Positions 1-5,063 are shown, numbered from the stretch's first letter. The stretch: 5,063 nucleotides of DNA from Acidimicrobiaceae bacterium (GCA_002727895.1 PBUO01000079.1:5557-10619); one strand, 5' to 3'. The notes: generated by a model not told the origin, from the letters alone. Made by a program: numbers and translations.

Positions 1-95
1 CAGGATCCACTGTCACACCCCCTCGTCATGCTTGCGGATGGAGGGTGATCTGCAACCGTTTGGCATGACCCCAAATCTATAGTAATAATTTCGAC
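1..95. other. upstream non-coding region with AT-rich stretch
   Basis: No convincing gene is seen here. One forward frame is open from the left edge to a TGA at 46-48 (15 codons) and could be the tail of an upstream gene, but nothing in it is recognisable. A perfect 7-base inverted repeat, GTCATGC at 25-31 and GCATGAC at 63-69, encloses a second short pair, TTGC at 32-35 and GCAA at 52-55. Bases 72-91 are markedly AT-rich compared with the rest of the window. They lie immediately upstream of the -35 box of the next feature, where an UP element would be expected. That role is inferred from position and composition only. Confidence 0.4.
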
Positions 96-134
96 TTGAC
101 AAGAACTGGTGGTACTGATATAGTCAAGCTGACT
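95..134. promoter_or_regulatory. candidate operator dyads overlapping the promoter
   Basis: Two inverted repeats overlay the promoter. CTTGAC at 95-100 is mirrored by GTCAAG at 123-128, so one arm covers the -35 box and the other the end of the -10 box. A tighter dyad, AGTCA-AGC-TGACT, occupies 122-134 over the -10 end and the expected transcription start. Their positions suit repressor sites that would block polymerase on an otherwise strong promoter. The arms are short, so chance is possible. No cognate regulator gene is visible in the window. Confidence 0.35.
96..124 (+). promoter_or_regulatory. near-consensus vegetative sigma promoter for the ARH-VWA gene
   Basis: The -35 box TTGACA (96-101) is a perfect match to the housekeeping sigma-70/SigA consensus. 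It is followed by exactly 17 bases and the -10 box TATAGT (119-124). The bases TGA at 116-118 supply an extended -10 (TGn). Transcription would start near 130-132, giving a leader of roughly 25 nucleotides that contains the ribosome binding site. Such a close consensus match is unusual in a high-GC genome. An in-frame TTG at 96 could be misread as a start codon, but it is the first half of the -35 box. Confidence 0.8.
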
Positions 135-140
135 AATATT

Positions 141-147
141 AAAGGAG
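141..147 (+). promoter_or_regulatory. Shine-Dalgarno that sets the start of the ARH-VWA gene
   Basis: AAAGGAG lies 8 bases before the ATG at 156, which is close to ideal spacing. This decides the start codon. The longer in-frame ORF beginning at TTG 96 would place the promoter inside coding sequence and has no ribosome binding site in front of it. Confidence 0.85.
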
Positions 148-155
148 CTGCCGGT

Positions 156-1853
156 ATGGAACCCACAGGGAACGTTGAGACCCGATTCGGACCTGATGCG
201 GCCAGGGCGGTTGCTGAACAGATCGGCAACCCACCCCCAGGCCACTTCGGCCTGCAGCCGGCATCGAAAGAACGCTCTCGGGGTGCCCTCGTCGGCGCCA
301 TGGTGGGGGAAGCTCTTGGCGAGCCGGTCGAGGATCGCCCCCGCAACTGGATCGTTGCCAACCTTGGTCTGATCACGGGACATGTCGTTCCGGACCCGAA
401 GGCAGGCTCGGACACCCAACTGACCTTGATGACCGGAGACAGCGTCCTGGCTGGTGCCGAGACCCACCCGGAACGGTTTGCTGCCCGACTGGCCGCCGCC
501 ACCATCGACACCCGTGGCCAGGCTGTTCTGCGGGCCCAGGCCGCTATCCGGGCTGGAAGCCCCTGGTGGTCCGCCTCGTCGAAATCGTCAGCGGGAACCT
601 CCGGAGCCGCGAGGTGCGCCGCGTTCGGCCTCATGTGGACCGGTGATCCTCAACGGGCCGCATATGAGGCGGCCCTGTCCACCTCGGTCACCCATGGCCA
701 TCCGGTAGCCACCTCGGCTGCGGCTGCATTTGCCGCTGCCGTAGCTCTCGCGGCCAACGGCGATGGTCCACTCGATGCCAACTGGTTGACAGTGGTTGCC
801 GAGATCTGCGCCGAGTTCAAGCAGGGCGACATCGAAGGAGCAACGGTCATCGACCGAATCCGGATCCTGCCGGCGATGCTTGCCCAGAGCCCGGGGGCGG
901 CACTGAGCATGCTTGGCACCGGACCGGTCGCCATCGAGGCGGTTCCTGCTGCCCTGTGGTGTGCAGCCACGGCTAAGACTCCTGTCGATGGGCTCCTAAA
1001 CGCGGTCAATGCCGGAGGTGACACCGACACGATCGCGGCCATGACAGGCGCATGCCTTGGTGCCCGCCACGGTGACGGTGCCTGGCCTTCTGAACTCACC
1101 CAGATCGGCGGTCTCACCGCGGCCGTGGATGTCGCCGACAGGATCAGCCAGGCCAAACCAGTGGTTTCAGGGCCGAATCCGGCTGGAGAATCCGACGCTG
1201 ACGTGCCCGTGCATGTTTCGTTCCTGATCGACCGGTCCGGATCGATGGAGAGCCTGGTCGAAGACGTGGTCGGGGGCTTCAACGCATTCCTGTCCACCCA
1301 GAAGAGCGAAACCGGCGACTGCACCATGACCTTGGTCCAGTTTGACAGCGGGAATCCGTTCGAGGTGCTGCACGACGCAACACCGATCGGCAAGGTGCCG
1401 GACCTCACCAGAGACATCTACAAGCCGCGTGGCATGACCCCGCTGCTCGACGCCCTCGGCGACCTCGTCACCTCGGTCGATGGTCGCCTGGCCAGGCTTG
1501 GAACCGCCGAGGACCAGATCGTGGTCGTGTTCTCCGACGGGTTGGAGAACGCCAGCAGGAGATGGACCCGGTCCGCCCTGTTTGAGGCCATCGAGGCTCG
1601 GAAGGCCGTCGGTTGGACGTTCGTTTACCTGGGCGCGAACCAGGACAGCTACCACGAAGCCGGTCGCATCGGGTTTGACGACACCAACGTCCAGAACTTC
1701 CGTGGCGACGGCACCGGCGCGCTCCATGCCATGAGCAGTGTCGACCGGGCGGTGCGTGACTACCGGCGGTCAGCTCCGGCGGAGAAGCAGCGCCGCAAGC
1801 AGAACCTGTTCGACGACTTGAAAGAAGCCGAAGCCGACCACATGGCTCGTTGA
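156..1853 (+). CDS. ADP-ribosylglycohydrolase-like / VWA domain fusion protein
   Basis: The 565-residue protein has no visible signal peptide or membrane segment and is probably cytoplasmic. Residues about 40-330 resemble ADP-ribosylglycohydrolases (ARH/DraG family), which remove ADP-ribose from proteins or small molecules using two Mg ions. The distal metal motif GGDTDT (287-292) and a THGHP histidine segment (179-183) are intact. The first motif is altered: GEALG (51-55) replaces GDALG, and GSDTQ (84-88) replaces the usual TDDTQ, losing one acidic metal ligand. The region normally reading GNGALMR is also diverged (near 145-153). Activity may therefore be reduced or absent. After a linker (about 331-350), residues 351-540 form a VWA domain with a complete MIDAS: DRSGS (359-363), T428 and D461. 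Such domains bind partners through a metal ion. A charged tail (about 540-565) ends the protein. It is probably transcribed from the promoter at 96-124. The fold calls are firm; the biological role is unknown. Confidence 0.88.
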   Translation: MEPTGNVETRFGPDAARAVAEQIGNPPPGHFGLQPASKERSRGALVGAMVGEALGEPVEDRPRNWIVANLGLITGHVVPDPKAGSDTQLTLMTGDSVLAGAETHPERFAARLAAATIDTRGQAVLRAQAAIRAGSPWWSASSKSSAGTSGAARCAAFGLMWTGDPQRAAYEAALSTSVTHGHPVATSAAAAFAAAVALAANGDGPLDANWLTVVAEICAEFKQGDIEGATVIDRIRILPAMLAQSPGAALSMLGTGPVAIEAVPAALWCAATAKTPVDGLLNAVNAGGDTDTIAAMTGACLGARHGDGAWPSELTQIGGLTAAVDVADRISQAKPVVSGPNPAGESDADVPVHVSFLIDRSGSMESLVEDVVGGFNAFLSTQKSETGDCTMTLVQFDSGNPFEVLHDATPIGKVPDLTRDIYKPRGMTPLLDALGDLVTSVDGRLARLGTAEDQIVVVFSDGLENASRRWTRSALFEAIEARKAVGWTFVYLGANQDSYHEAGRIGFDDTNVQNFRGDGTGALHAMSSVDRAVRDYRRSAPAEKQRRKQNLFDDLKEAEADHMAR

Positions 1854-1898
1854 AGCCACCCCCAGAGGTTCCGCTGACTTGATCGGACCTCCCTCTTA

Positions 1899-1929
1899 GG
1901 CGGCGAGGTTTAAACCTCCCACTCGCCGC
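1899..1929. repeat. palindromic direct repeat, copy A
   Basis: This 31-base unit is repeated exactly at 1968-1998, with start-to-start spacing of 69 bases. It holds two overlapping symmetries. The inner one is a perfect 14-base palindrome, GAGGTTTAAACCTC (1905-1918). The outer one pairs GCGGCGAG (1900-1907) with CTCGCCGC (1922-1929) around a 14-base loop. The two foldings share bases and so exclude each other in a single strand. Upstream flanks of the two copies (C/T-rich, ending in a TAGG-like stretch) are also similar, so the full unit may be about 45 bases. Possible roles are a twin operator or an RNA element. Confidence 0.85.
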
Positions 1930-1967
1930 TCCAGGTGCCGGTCAGGTCAGTGGAGCCTCCTCCCTAG

Positions 1968-1998
1968 GGCGGCGAGGTTTAAACCTCCCACTCGCCGC
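1968..1998. repeat. palindromic direct repeat, copy B
   Basis: This is an exact copy of the 31 bases at 1899-1929. The inner palindrome is at 1974-1987. Here the outer stem extends to 11 perfect pairs, AGGGCGGCGAG (1966-1976) with CTCGCCGCCCT (1991-2001). Copy A has only 8 pairs. In copy B both the left and right flanks differ from copy A in ways that keep the extra pairs complementary, which hints that the stem itself is functional. This is two copies only, so the argument is suggestive rather than strong. Confidence 0.85.
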
Positions 1999-2043
1999 CC
2001 TGGGGCAGTCCGTATCCACCCAGAAACCAAGAACTCACGGAGA

Positions 2044-2099
2044 CCTGGGGATCTCTCTCCCCGGAAGTCCCCGGAAGGGGGAGAAGAGAGATCCCCAGG
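2044..2099. repeat. long stem-loop with a tandem repeat in its loop side
   Basis: A perfect 15-base inverted repeat, CCTGGGGATCTCTCT (2044-2058) against AGAGAGATCCCCAGG (2085-2099), forms a strong stem. Four further C-G pairs (2059-2062 with 2078-2081) follow beyond a three-base bulge AGA (2082-2084). The enclosed part contains the 10-mer TCCCCGGAAG twice in tandem (2058-2067 and 2068-2077). It lies 40 bases before gene 2. No T run follows on either side, so it is not a classical intrinsic terminator. An RNA-stability element, an attenuator or a small palindromic mobile repeat are all possible. Confidence 0.8.
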
Positions 2100-2130
2100 C
2101 CGGAGACCGCTCGGCCCCGATGCAATCGAC

Positions 2131-2135
2131 AGGAG
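2131..2135 (+). promoter_or_regulatory. Shine-Dalgarno of the phosphatase-ARH gene
   Basis: AGGAG precedes the ATG at 2139 with only 3 bases between, which is tighter than usual. The next in-frame ATG (2172) has no purine-rich site in front of it, so 2139 remains the better start. Confidence 0.6.
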
Positions 2136-2138
2136 AGC

Positions 2139-3710
2139 ATGACAATCGAAACGTGTGAAACGCTTACCCCCATGAATGGCCATTACCAACTGTGCCCGGA
2201 TGGGGTCGATGGGCCGACGTCCCGTTCCTATTGGGTGGTCGAAGGCCGGCTCGCAGCCGGTGCCTATCCCAGCGAGAGTGGCTACACCGGATCCGGGCCG
2301 ATCCCGGAACCACTCGAACAACTGCTCGACGCCGGGATCGGCGTGTTCATAAATCTCACTCAGGACTACCCGGGCGGCACCGACCATCATCTGACCCGCT
2401 ACGACTCCGGTGTGGAAGGGCGGGGCGAGGTCGTGCGCTACCCGATCGTCGACGGAGCGCTACCCGAGGGTGGCGTCGACGAAATGGCTTTGATCCTGAA
2501 CAGGATCGATGCGGCCCTTGACGATGGTCAGAACGTCTATGTGCACTGTTGGGGAGGTTCTGGTCGAACCGGAGCGGTGGTCGGCTGCTGGCTTCGTCGC
2601 CACGGGCAGTTCGCTGCCGACGAGGTCCTTGAGGGACTGCAGGAACTTCGAGCGGCCGGTGACCGGGAGGGGGGGTGGAAGCCGACCCCTGACAATTCCG
2701 ATCAGGCCGAGTTCATCGTTGGCTGGAGTGAACCAGTGACCGGCCCCGGCAAGGCGACACTCGACCGGGCCGTAGGGGCTGTCCTTGGTTCAGCGGCCGG
2801 TGACGCCCTCGGAGCTGGATACGAGTTCACCAACCCGGAATCCGACCGGGAGATCACCATGAAAGGTGGAGGCGGATTCGACTGGGCGCCTGGGGAGTGG
2901 ACTGACGATACGCAGATGGCGGTCGCGATTCTCGACGTGATCGCAACCGGACACAGTGACCTGGATGCGATCGCCTCGAACTTCCTCGCCTGGTATGAGG
3001 CCGGACCAGCCGATGTCGGGAACCAGACGAGGTCGGTGCTCGGCAGCGCTGTCATCCCTGAAGATCTGGCCGTTGTGGCTGTCGCGTTCATGGACGCGAA
3101 CCCGGAAGCGGCGGGAAATGGTGCTCTGATGCGCACCGGACCTGTCGCTCTGGCAGCGCTCGATGACCGGACCGAGATCGCCCGGCTGGCCGCATCGATC
3201 GCATCACTCACCCACGCCCATCCCGACTCCGTCGCCGCCTGTGTCCTCTGGTCGTTGGCGATCCAACAGGCCATTACCACTGACGGACCCGACCAGGCAT
3301 TCGACTGGGAGACCGCTGTGCGCAACGGCCTCGAGCACGTTCCCGAAGACAGAAGGCAGAGATGGGACGAAATCATTACCGAGGCCGTCACGGGCCCCCC
3401 AGGCATGTTCAACCCCAACGGCTGGGTGATCACCGCATTCCAGGCCGCCCTTTCAGCGATCATCAACACACCGGTACCCGCAGAACAACCATCCGATCAT
3501 CTCCGCGACGCCCTCGTGGCCGCCGTCCGGATCGGACATGACACCGACACCGTCGCCGCGATCGCCGGTGCCCTGCTGGGGGCACGATGGGGAGCAGGCG
3601 CGATACCTGACGAATGGAACACCCTCATCCACGGTGATCGGCTGCGTGACTCCGAACCGGTCACCGGTACCGAACTAGAACAACTCGCCAGGAGAGCGGT
3701 TAATGCCTGA
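2139..3710 (+). CDS. dual-specificity phosphatase / ADP-ribosylglycohydrolase fusion
   Basis: The 523-residue protein appears cytoplasmic. Residues about 28-195 form a cysteine-dependent phosphatase domain of the dual-specificity type. The signature HCWGGSGRT (136-144) supplies the nucleophile C137 and the phosphate-binding R143, and D105 in YPIVDG is a plausible general acid. Residues about 207-500 form an ADP-ribosylglycohydrolase with all expected motifs: GDALG (221-225), WTDDTQM (254-260), AGNGALMR (325-332), THAHP (358-362) and GHDTDT (466-471). This domain should therefore bind two Mg ions and cleave ADP-ribose bonds. The pairing suggests one protein that removes both a phosphate and an ADP-ribose group, perhaps from the same target or product, but the substrate is unknown. 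It lies downstream of the ARH-VWA gene on the same strand, separated by structured DNA. It differs from gene 1 in having an apparently complete ARH active site. Confidence 0.92.
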   Translation: MTIETCETLTPMNGHYQLCPDGVDGPTSRSYWVVEGRLAAGAYPSESGYTGSGPIPEPLEQLLDAGIGVFINLTQDYPGGTDHHLTRYDSGVEGRGEVVRYPIVDGALPEGGVDEMALILNRIDAALDDGQNVYVHCWGGSGRTGAVVGCWLRRHGQFAADEVLEGLQELRAAGDREGGWKPTPDNSDQAEFIVGWSEPVTGPGKATLDRAVGAVLGSAAGDALGAGYEFTNPESDREITMKGGGGFDWAPGEWTDDTQMAVAILDVIATGHSDLDAIASNFLAWYEAGPADVGNQTRSVLGSAVIPEDLAVVAVAFMDANPEAAGNGALMRTGPVALAALDDRTEIARLAASIASLTHAHPDSVAACVLWSLAIQQAITTDGPDQAFDWETAVRNGLEHVPEDRRQRWDEIITEAVTGPPGMFNPNGWVITAFQAALSAIINTPVPAEQPSDHLRDALVAAVRIGHDTDTVAAIAGALLGARWGAGAIPDEWNTLIHGDRLRDSEPVTGTELEQLARRAVNA

Positions 3711-3720
3711 ACCAGTCTGA
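3703..3720 (+). pseudogene. five-codon ORF with good RBS, possible stump of a lost third gene
   Basis: An ATG at 3703 overlaps the end of gene 2 and is preceded by AGGAG (3690-3694) at 8 bases spacing, as in translationally coupled operon genes. The reading frame gives only MPEPV and then TGA at 3718-3720. None of the frames after it continues into a recognisable protein before the next gene. It may be the remnant of a third operon member removed by deletion or frameshift, or simply chance within the final codons of gene 2. Confidence 0.25.
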
Positions 3721-3801
3721 CTGCTTTTGTTCAAACCATCATGAATCGGAAGCGAAATAACATTTGGCGATGAGTAGCCGGGTGAGAAGGAAGTAGGACC
3801 G
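3711..3801. other. intergenic region before the hydrolase gene
   Basis: This 91-base stretch is noticeably richer in A and T than the flanking genes. It starts with a minimal hairpin, CAGT-CTG-ACTG (3713-3723), followed by CTTTTGTT, which might weakly terminate the ARH operon. It ends with the ribosome binding site of the hydrolase gene (AAGGA, 3787-3791). No clear -35/-10 pair is seen. Confidence 0.4.
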
Positions 3802-4539
3802 ATGAGCGATACGCAGAGTGGTGAGGACCCGGAACGTGTCGGGGAATGGGTGGAGTTCGCGGCGAACGGATCGACGGCTGGGGGTTACCTCGCCGTTCCA
3901 ACTTCTGGTTCTGGCACAGGGGTGCTTGTAATCCAGGAGTGGTGGGGCCTCGTTCCCCAGATCAGGCGGGTGTGCGACCGGCTGGCCGCCGAGGGCCACG
4001 TGGCGTTGGCCCCTGACCTGTACCACGGCGAGATGGCCACCCATACCGAGATGGACAAGGCCGGAGAGCTCATGACCTCGCTGCCGCCGGAACGGGCGGC
4101 TCGGGACATGTCCGCGGCCATCGACCACCTATTGGCCCACGAGGCCACTGTCGGGGAGGCGGTCGGCGTGGTCGGCTTCTGCATGGGCGGGATGCTCACG
4201 CTTCGGATCGCCGCGCTGGAGGGCGACCGGGTGGCCGCCGCGGCCCCCTTCTACGGGGCCCCGCTTGGTGACGGAGCCCCCGACTGGTCGGGCCTCACCG
4301 CGGTGGTCGAGGGCCACATGGCATCGCACGACGACTTCTTCCCGCCCGACGCGGTGGTCGCCCTCGGCGAGGAGCTGCGGGGCATGGGCAAGGACGTGAC
4401 TTTTCACGTCTACCCGGACACCGGCCATCCCTTCGCCAACGAGGACGACCCGTTCGGGACCTACGACGAGGTGGCCGCGGCCACCGCTTGGTCCCGCACC
4501 CTCGCCCTCTTCCGGGCCCACCTGTCTGCCGCCGGCTGA
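3802..4539 (+). CDS. dienelactone hydrolase family protein
   Basis: The 245-residue alpha/beta hydrolase is close to the normal family length and has no signal peptide. Family members hydrolyse esters or lactones; the classical enzyme converts dienelactone to maleylacetate in chloroaromatic breakdown, but many homologues act on other or unknown substrates. The expected active-site residues are present: E46 in QEWWG, the nucleophile C127 in GFCMGG, D177 in HDDFFP and H209 in TGHPFAN. The start is supported by AAGGA (3787-3791), 10 bases before the ATG. The gene lies 91 bases after gene 2. That gap shows a weak -10-like TAACAT (3758-3763) without a clear -35, so its own promoter is likely but not proven. 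It is probably not functionally tied to the ARH genes. No aromatic-degradation partner is visible, so the substrate cannot be named. Confidence 0.93.
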   Translation: MSDTQSGEDPERVGEWVEFAANGSTAGGYLAVPTSGSGTGVLVIQEWWGLVPQIRRVCDRLAAEGHVALAPDLYHGEMATHTEMDKAGELMTSLPPERAARDMSAAIDHLLAHEATVGEAVGVVGFCMGGMLTLRIAALEGDRVAAAAPFYGAPLGDGAPDWSGLTAVVEGHMASHDDFFPPDAVVALGEELRGMGKDVTFHVYPDTGHPFANEDDPFGTYDEVAAATAWSRTLALFRAHLSAAG

Positions 4540-4571
4540 CCGGGGCCCGATCCCGGCCGACACGTCGGGGC
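4540..4571. terminator. possible bidirectional terminator between convergent genes
   Basis: The 32-base gap between two converging genes contains short GC-rich dyads: CCGGG (4540-4544) with CCCGG (4552-4556), and CCGAC with GTCGG (4557-4568). Stems are only 5 pairs long and no T run follows in either direction. The position is what suggests termination; the structure alone is weak. Confidence 0.25.
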
Positions 4572-5063
4572 TCAGGCCTTCGGCGAGCCTCCGAGGCCGG
4601 TCAGGTCGGCCAGCACCGCCGCGTTTCGATCCTCGGCGTCGCCGTCGGCACCTCGGCCCCCCACCGCACCCCGGATAATGCGCCGCCGCACCGCGGCCGA
4701 CGTCGTGTCGATGGCCAGCACGACCACGATGGTCATGAGCAGCACCGCCCCCGCTGCGGCGAAGTTCCGGAACACCAGCTGGGACACCAGCTCGGCGCCC
4801 ACCCCGCCGGCCCCGATCATCCCCAGCACCGCCGAGGCACGCACGTTGATCTCGAAGCGGAACAGCCAGTGCGAGGTCACCACCGGCAGCACCTGGGGCA
4901 GCACCCCCCACCGCATGCCCGACACCCAACGGCCGCCGGTGGCCGCCACGGCCTCCAGTGGGCCGCCGTCCACCCCCTCGATGGCCTCGGTGGCCCACTT
5001 GCCCAGCGTGCCCACCGAGTGCAGTCCGATGGCCAGCGCCCCGGCCCACGGCCCCAGCCCGGT
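4572..5063 (-). CDS. phnE: phosphonate-type ABC transporter permease, C-terminal part
   Basis: The gene runs off the right edge: 163 codons plus the stop are visible, and the frame stays open to base 5063, so the start lies beyond the window. The product is an inner-membrane permease that, with an ATPase (PhnC) and a binding protein (PhnD), imports phosphonates or related phosphorus compounds. Evidence is the permease loop EAVAATG followed nine residues later by LPQVLP, which contacts the ATPase, then the PhnE-typical FRFEINVRASAVLGMIGAGGVG. A final hydrophobic helix (AAAGAVLLMTIVVVLAID) follows. The segment GPWAGALAIGLHS at the edge also fits PhnE. A polar tail of about 35 residues after the last helix is longer than I would expect. 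Phosphite or another anion is possible as substrate. The rest of the operon should lie to the right. Confidence 0.9.
   Translation of the reverse strand, partial: TGLGPWAGALAIGLHSVGTLGKWATEAIEGVDGGPLEAVAATGGRWVSGMRWGVLPQVLPVVTSHWLFRFEINVRASAVLGMIGAGGVGAELVSQLVFRNFAAAGAVLLMTIVVVLAIDTTSAAVRRRIIRGAVGGRGADGDAEDRNAAVLADLTGLGGSPKA

Larger units (their letters stand above)
1854..2138. other. dyad-rich intergenic region between the two ARH genes
   Basis: This 285-base gap contains no plausible gene. It is filled with structure: two copies of a palindromic repeat (1899-1929 and 1968-1998), a long stem-loop (2044-2099) and a small dyad, GGCCG at 2098-2102 with CGGCC at 2112-2116. I found no good -35/-10 pair for the downstream gene. 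Gene 2 is therefore either read through from the promoter at 96-124 or driven by a promoter I cannot recognise. No T-rich run follows any of the hairpins. Confidence 0.7.

Noticed and set aside
1..48. C-terminal fragment of an upstream gene
   Set aside because: Fifteen open codons are too few to identify a protein, and another forward frame is open over a similar length.
96..155. Twenty-residue N-terminal extension of gene 1 from a TTG start
   Set aside because: The segment contains the -35 and -10 boxes and the ribosome binding site of the gene, and there is no ribosome binding site before 96.
650..1417. Minus-strand ORF of 255 codons opposite gene 1
   Set aside because: It is the antisense shadow of the ARH-VWA coding sequence, with no domain motif or ribosome binding site.
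1899..1998. CRISPR-like array: 31-base repeat, 38-base spacer, 31-base repeat
   Set aside because: Only two repeats and one interval, the flanks of the repeats are also similar, each repeat is itself strongly palindromic, and no cas gene is present in the window.
1947..2390. Minus-strand ORF of 147 codons across the intergenic repeats and the start of gene 2
   Set aside because: It lies opposite the recognisable phosphatase domain, its product resembles no family I know, and long antisense frames are common in high-GC DNA.
3713..3731. Intrinsic terminator after gene 2 (CAGT-CTG-ACTG then CTTTTGTT)
   Set aside because: The stem has only four pairs and the T run is short and interrupted, so I do not call it as a terminator.
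4129..5049. Minus-strand ORF of 306 codons overlapping the hydrolase gene and phnE
   Set aside because: Its translation is low-complexity (G, R, A, H-rich) and out of frame with phnE, which has clear permease motifs in the same region.

Overview
The window is high-GC DNA with actinobacterial-looking gene content. The class Acidimicrobiia is a guess from codon use and overall style, not something a marker gene proves. It holds four protein genes: two adjacent, unusual fusion genes built around ADP-ribosylglycohydrolase (ARH/DraG-type) domains, then an ordinary dienelactone-hydrolase-family gene, and finally the 3' part of a phosphonate-type ABC permease gene on the opposite strand.

Layout. 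Positions 1-95 are non-coding as far as I can tell and become AT-rich from about 72. A near-perfect vegetative promoter (TTGACA, 17-base spacer, TATAGT with an extended -10 TG) lies at 96-124 and is followed by a strong Shine-Dalgarno and an ATG at 156. Gene 1 (156-1853) encodes a diverged ARH domain fused to a von Willebrand factor A (VWA) domain with a complete MIDAS metal site. A 285-base gap (1854-2138) is packed with dyads: two copies of a 31-base palindromic repeat 69 bases apart, then a long stem-loop whose loop side contains a 10-base tandem repeat. Gene 2 (2139-3710) encodes a dual-specificity/tyrosine-phosphatase-like domain (HCx5R) fused to a canonical ARH domain. A five-codon ORF with a well-placed ribosome binding site overlaps its 3' end and may be the stump of a lost third gene. 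Gene 3 (3802-4539) is a dienelactone-hydrolase-family alpha/beta hydrolase with all catalytic residues. It converges on the phnE-like gene (4572-5063, minus strand), which runs off the right edge.

How the genes may work together. Genes 1 and 2 look like a two-gene module for removing or sensing ADP-ribose. Gene 2 carries an intact ARH catalytic site plus a phosphatase, so it could process ADP-ribosylated and phosphorylated targets. Gene 1 carries an ARH domain whose first metal-binding motif is altered, joined to a metal-dependent protein-binding VWA domain, so it could be a sensor or adaptor. No ADP-ribosyltransferase, macrodomain or mobile-element gene is visible here, so a role in defence, toxin reversal or stress control is only a hypothesis. 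Genes 3 and 4 look like ordinary metabolism and transport and are probably not part of the module.
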